Shown one piece after another: positions 60,450 through 64,000 of a DNA stretch of 64,000 bases. The position numbers and the translations under genes were made by a program. A model generated the notes under the pieces. That model ran no database searches and was not told the origin of the DNA. It worked only from the letters and a program-made list of their open reading frames with translations. The number at the start of each line of letters is the position of its first letter. The first letter of the stretch is position 1. Source of the DNA: Apostichopus japonicus (taxonomy: Eukaryota; Echinodermata; Holothuroidea; Aspidochirotida; Stichopodidae); NCBI RefSeq assembly GCF_037975245.1, contig NC_092582.1, positions 6,858,001-6,922,000 on the forward strand, written 5' to 3'.

Positions 60450-61711
60450 GTAATTACCTACATTACTTAACGAAAACGAGCTACCTCTGAATAAAACGTC
60501 TCTTTCTGTTCTTGTGTGCGCCGCAATTTTCAAAGGTACAGTATTTGTACAGTCTTCCTGACAAAGCACAAAATTACGCACATGCGCACTTGAGCCATGG
60601 AAACGGGTTGCTTTGTCCTTATGTATGTCACAACAATTTGACCGAACCTGTGAGAAATGTCAAAGAGGATTTTTGTTTTGAATCCAATAATCTCAACTGT
60701 CATTCATATCTAGCTTTATGAATAAAAACTTTAGTTAAAATTTAACCAGAAGTAAAAAACTGTCTTCATCGTTGTTAATCTAACCAGCGTCCTACATATG
60801 CATCACATGATGTTTGATGGACTTTGTGATTCTGAGAATCGTCAAAAAGAGATCCTAAATTTGTTAATTTATGCAAAGCCTTAACGTAACTGGAACCGTC
60901 CATTTACGCGCTGGGTGTTTAAGTTAAGTATTATTTGCTTACAGACAAATAGACTGACAAACTGGCATTAGAAACATTCTTGGTGTTTGCGGGTTCACGC
61001 CTTGACCGGTTAAAGGTGTTTCCCCAGTCCAGGAGTAATAATGAGAATTCTCATCTCAAGTGGTCCTTGAAATTGTTAAAACAATTCTACCAATCAGCAA
61101 GACTAAATTTATTCCCCTATTCAGCATCACGAAAGCATACAAGCCAAATTATTTTTTTTCCCCACATACAAAGTTTTGAAAAGTGTGACGTTTCAAAATA
61201 CTTGCCTACAAAGAAATCGTATTCCGTTTTAAACATAGCACTCAAAATTGTGACGTCACGAAACCATAAATATGGTTTTATAAGTATGGTGCGACTGTAC
61301 GGTGTTGACTCGTACAGTTTAGAATAACGGTATAATCTTACATTATTTTTTGTGTGCATATCTTACCTTTTTACCTTATTATCTTACCTATATACGTTAT
61401 GTCATTATTCATTACAATTTATGACATCTCCAAAAAACGTTATGAAGCAAATGTTGGATAACTGATGCGATTTGGAATTTATCAACCTCACGTTTATGTG
61501 CTCTCTTTCGGGTTGCCTTTTCATAGAATTAATAAAATTTTCAAGACACTCCCGTACCAATGCAACTCTACAGGTGACCAATATATGTGATATTAATACA
61601 ATAAACTAACAATATTTTTTTTTTTTTCATATAGCATATGTATGTATCCTATAACAAAGATGGCACTTAATCTGCATACGGAATTTTGTTTTCTTTTTGA
61701 ATACCTTGATC
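60450..61711. other. Unannotated sequence
   Basis: Holds a 115-codon plus-strand frame (60980-61327) without a recognisable motif or splice context, and a TGACGTCA site at about 61251. Not called as a gene. Confidence 0.4.
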
Positions 61712-61756
61712 ATTTAAAATGTAGGTCAATTGTATACGCAATCTCTTCTGATATAT

Positions 61757-61812
<56 letters not shown>

Positions 61813-61849
61813 ATATATCAGAAGAGATTGCGTACAACCTACATTTTAA

Positions 61850-61852
<3 letters not shown>
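61712..61852. mobile_element. Foldback element with (TA)n core
   Basis: The left arm ATTTAAAATGTAGGT..GTATACGCAATCTCTTCTGATATATT (61714-61770, written in parts) is complemented on the right by AATATATCAGAAGAGATTGC, GTACAACCTACATTTTAAAT (61812-61852). The core is about 45 bp of TA. The arms differ by a short indel (CAATT region). A second (TA)n run follows immediately. Confidence 0.8.

Positions 61853-61900
<48 letters not shown>
61853..61900. repeat. (TA)n microsatellite
   Basis: Pure alternating TA directly after the foldback element. Confidence 0.95.
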
Positions 61901-61901
<1 letters not shown>

Positions 61902-63974
61902 CCAAACAAATAAAACAAATTATGAATTGATTATCGAGAATTCTTGTAATCCCGAAAATGCATGGTGATGTGTTTTTGAATTGATAAACTACAACAAAAA
62001 ATATGCTTCTTTCCAATAGTGTTATTTCATGACAAGGCTTACTTCAAGCACAGCCAAATTGTTGGCCTCCGATGCATATATAGTGGGCGATGAGATAAAA
62101 ATCTGCATTTGCTGAAAAGCAAGACTATTTTAAAATTTCAGGTTATTTTCAGTCTATTTTACCCTTTCCTTCCCTCGCTATACAAATTGCAAATGTTAAC
62201 TTTTATGAAAAGATTTTATCACTAATAAATGCTACAGATTCTTGGATAAACTTGCGAGGCGCAAAATCAAATAAGTGACAGAGACATACGAGAGGAGCTT
62301 GCATATACTGTTGGCAAATTATAGGTCTTAATATTGTCTGACTGTACAGAATCATTAACGAAAGGTCCCCTCAAAACAACGTAAGAGCGAGAGTGCAAGT
62401 ATACTCTTGTGTAAAAGATAAGTGTCATTGAAAATGAAGCCGATATTCAATCAGAAATATGATGAGGTTGACAGCGACATTCACTTTCACAAATACTGAC
62501 TAAACCTAAGTATAGTTGATATACAATTCTTGCACACTATAGCTGTAATGTAAAAGAAGAAAATATGTGATGCATTAAATGCAAATCAAGACAACGAAAG
62601 ACGTTTTCATATTAAAGAGAAATCCCCTTCTTCGTGTCACCTATGGACAAGTTTGATAGACCAGGGGTGGGTACGAATGGATCTAATCTCCCAGCCACAA
62701 CGCACAAAATATGCGAATGTATAGTCCTACATACTCCCATGAAAGCATGGAATATAATATTATATGGTCAAATGAAAGATAATTATCTTCATGACATGTT
62801 CATTATTCATCGATAACACTGAAAAATCCTTGCACAGTCAGACCCAATGCCTCTCTCCAAAGTATACCATTTTCCCTCACCATGAGATTCTTTGGGCCGC
62901 ATTAATAAGGTTTTGCAACTTTCTTGCGGGACGCCGACCATTTGCCCGAGGGCCTCAATCCCCCCCCCCCCCCGTGTGACAGATACAGAATATTGGTTTT
63001 ATCTTTAAAACAAAATAGATCAAATATCTCCAATGTTTGATAGCATAGAAAAAGAAAATCAAGTCATTACACCTAATTGGTTCACATTGTTGTGACATAT
63101 GTAACTATTGTTATTTTCCAAGAGGTATTTAGAAGGTGAATTCAAATTTAGTCAGAATACAACTGTTAGGTGTTATTTTGTTTTATCAGTCAACAATACT
63201 AGCTCACTAGATTTTGGTTTCTACGATTATAAGCATGATACATTATTTATATTTCCGTCCACATCTGAAAGCTTTGCATGCTAAAGGTATTTTAAGCTCA
63301 CGCCGTCCCCCATCCCACACCCCTTTCTGAAATGTATTAATTTATGCAGTAAATATTAGCGACACTATAAGGGACTAAAAGATCTACCCGCTGTACCGTA
63401 TTCGTATCATAGTGTCAGGCTAATATAAGCAAAGACGTTTTCAAATTAAAGTATTTGAAAAAATATATAAGCTGCTGTTATACCTCATCTTTCATAATCA
63501 AACAGAAAAGAGACGTGGCAATCCTTAGGCTTGTCACGTGATCAAAAATTAAATTTTCATCATGATCATCAATAACATAGAGATATGAGTGAAATGAGTA
63601 AAACACGGATATTTTGAAGGCGATATTATATAGCCAAATACTAATTTTGTTTTAGGACATACCCATCAGTGTCGGCTTCTTACACAGGTGCAATAAAGTT
63701 GATGATCGTGTTTATATAACGTGTTTTCAGCACGGAATATCTCACGAAGTGTCACATTTTTTGACGATAGGAAAACCATATAATCACGTTTGAAAACTTA
63801 TTTACACGTCTTTCACTCTGAGCCCAAATATCGCAAACTTAATAGGCTTCCAATAGGTGTTATTAATAAGAATGTGAATTGAACGAAGAAAAAAATGCAC
63901 CCTCGTAAATGGAGTTACGAGCCTTTTGATCTGAGGTGCGAGGGGGGGGGGGGTGGGGGGCTTAGGGGATGCCA
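61901..63974. other. Unannotated sequence
   Basis: Includes poly(C)15 at about 62960-62974 and a G-rich tract at 63943-63968. No supported gene. Confidence 0.4.
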
Positions 63975-64000
63975 AGGAGTTAACTCAGCGGATAGACATA
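63975..64000 (+). mobile_element. Possible start of another tRNA-like SINE, cut by window end
   Basis: AAGGAGTTAACTCAGCGGAT resembles the SINE head GGAGTGTTAGCTCAGTGG (A-box-like TAACTCAGCGG). The B box would lie beyond the window. Confidence 0.3.

Noticed and set aside
60980-61327. 115-codon plus-strand frame
   Set aside because: No recognisable motif, no splice-site context, composition like the background.

Overview
This is eukaryotic, AT-rich (roughly one third GC), non-coding-dominated DNA, most likely from a marine invertebrate. An echinoderm such as a sea cucumber is my leading guess, but nothing here proves it. The signs are long (TA)n tracts, many poly(G)/poly(C) tracts, GT-AG-flanked exon-like islands, tRNA-derived SINEs, foldback MITEs and TTAA-flanked MITEs. 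There is no prokaryotic gene organisation, no CRISPR array and no complete gene. Almost all open frames are short and chance-like.

Layout. 0.65-1.44 kb: a 38-bp minisatellite with a higher-order period. 7.8-8.25 kb: a 228-bp tandem duplication containing (TA)n. 11.3-11.65 kb: a degenerate tandem repeat. 12.8-13.1 kb: first copy of a palindromic MITE family (further copies at 28.7, 36.7 and 37.7 kb, the last interrupted by a SINE). 14.86-16.13 kb: an old three-copy tandem duplication, the third copy split by a full-length SINE. 18.4 kb: a small TIR element. 19.7 kb: a tRNA-like relic. 20.70-25.75 kb: a 5-kb terminal-inverted-repeat element with striking subterminal AGACTGA arrays, minus-strand exon remnants of its own gene, an intronic tandem array and at least two nested MITEs. 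40.9-41.2 kb: the second copy of one of those MITEs. 45.6 kb: a (TA)n block. 49.9-50.2 kb: a minisatellite. 52.8-53.25 kb: a tandemly duplicated palindromic repeat whose arms resemble minimal hammerhead ribozymes. 54.8 and 59.3 kb: SINEs. 57.6-57.9 kb: a tandem duplication. 61.7-61.85 kb: a TA-cored foldback.

Host coding content is sparse. The best candidates are a minus-strand first coding exon at 35.13-35.34 kb (start codon, acceptor, donor and an upstream TATA-like site near 36.18 kb), a 75-nt internal exon at 51.51-51.58 kb (+), and an exon at 60.34-60.45 kb (+). Weaker candidates lie at 2.43-2.62 kb (+), 8.19-8.42 kb (-) and 49.28-49.57 kb (-). I could not identify any of these proteins. 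The window is best read as introns and intergenic DNA colonised by layered mobile elements.
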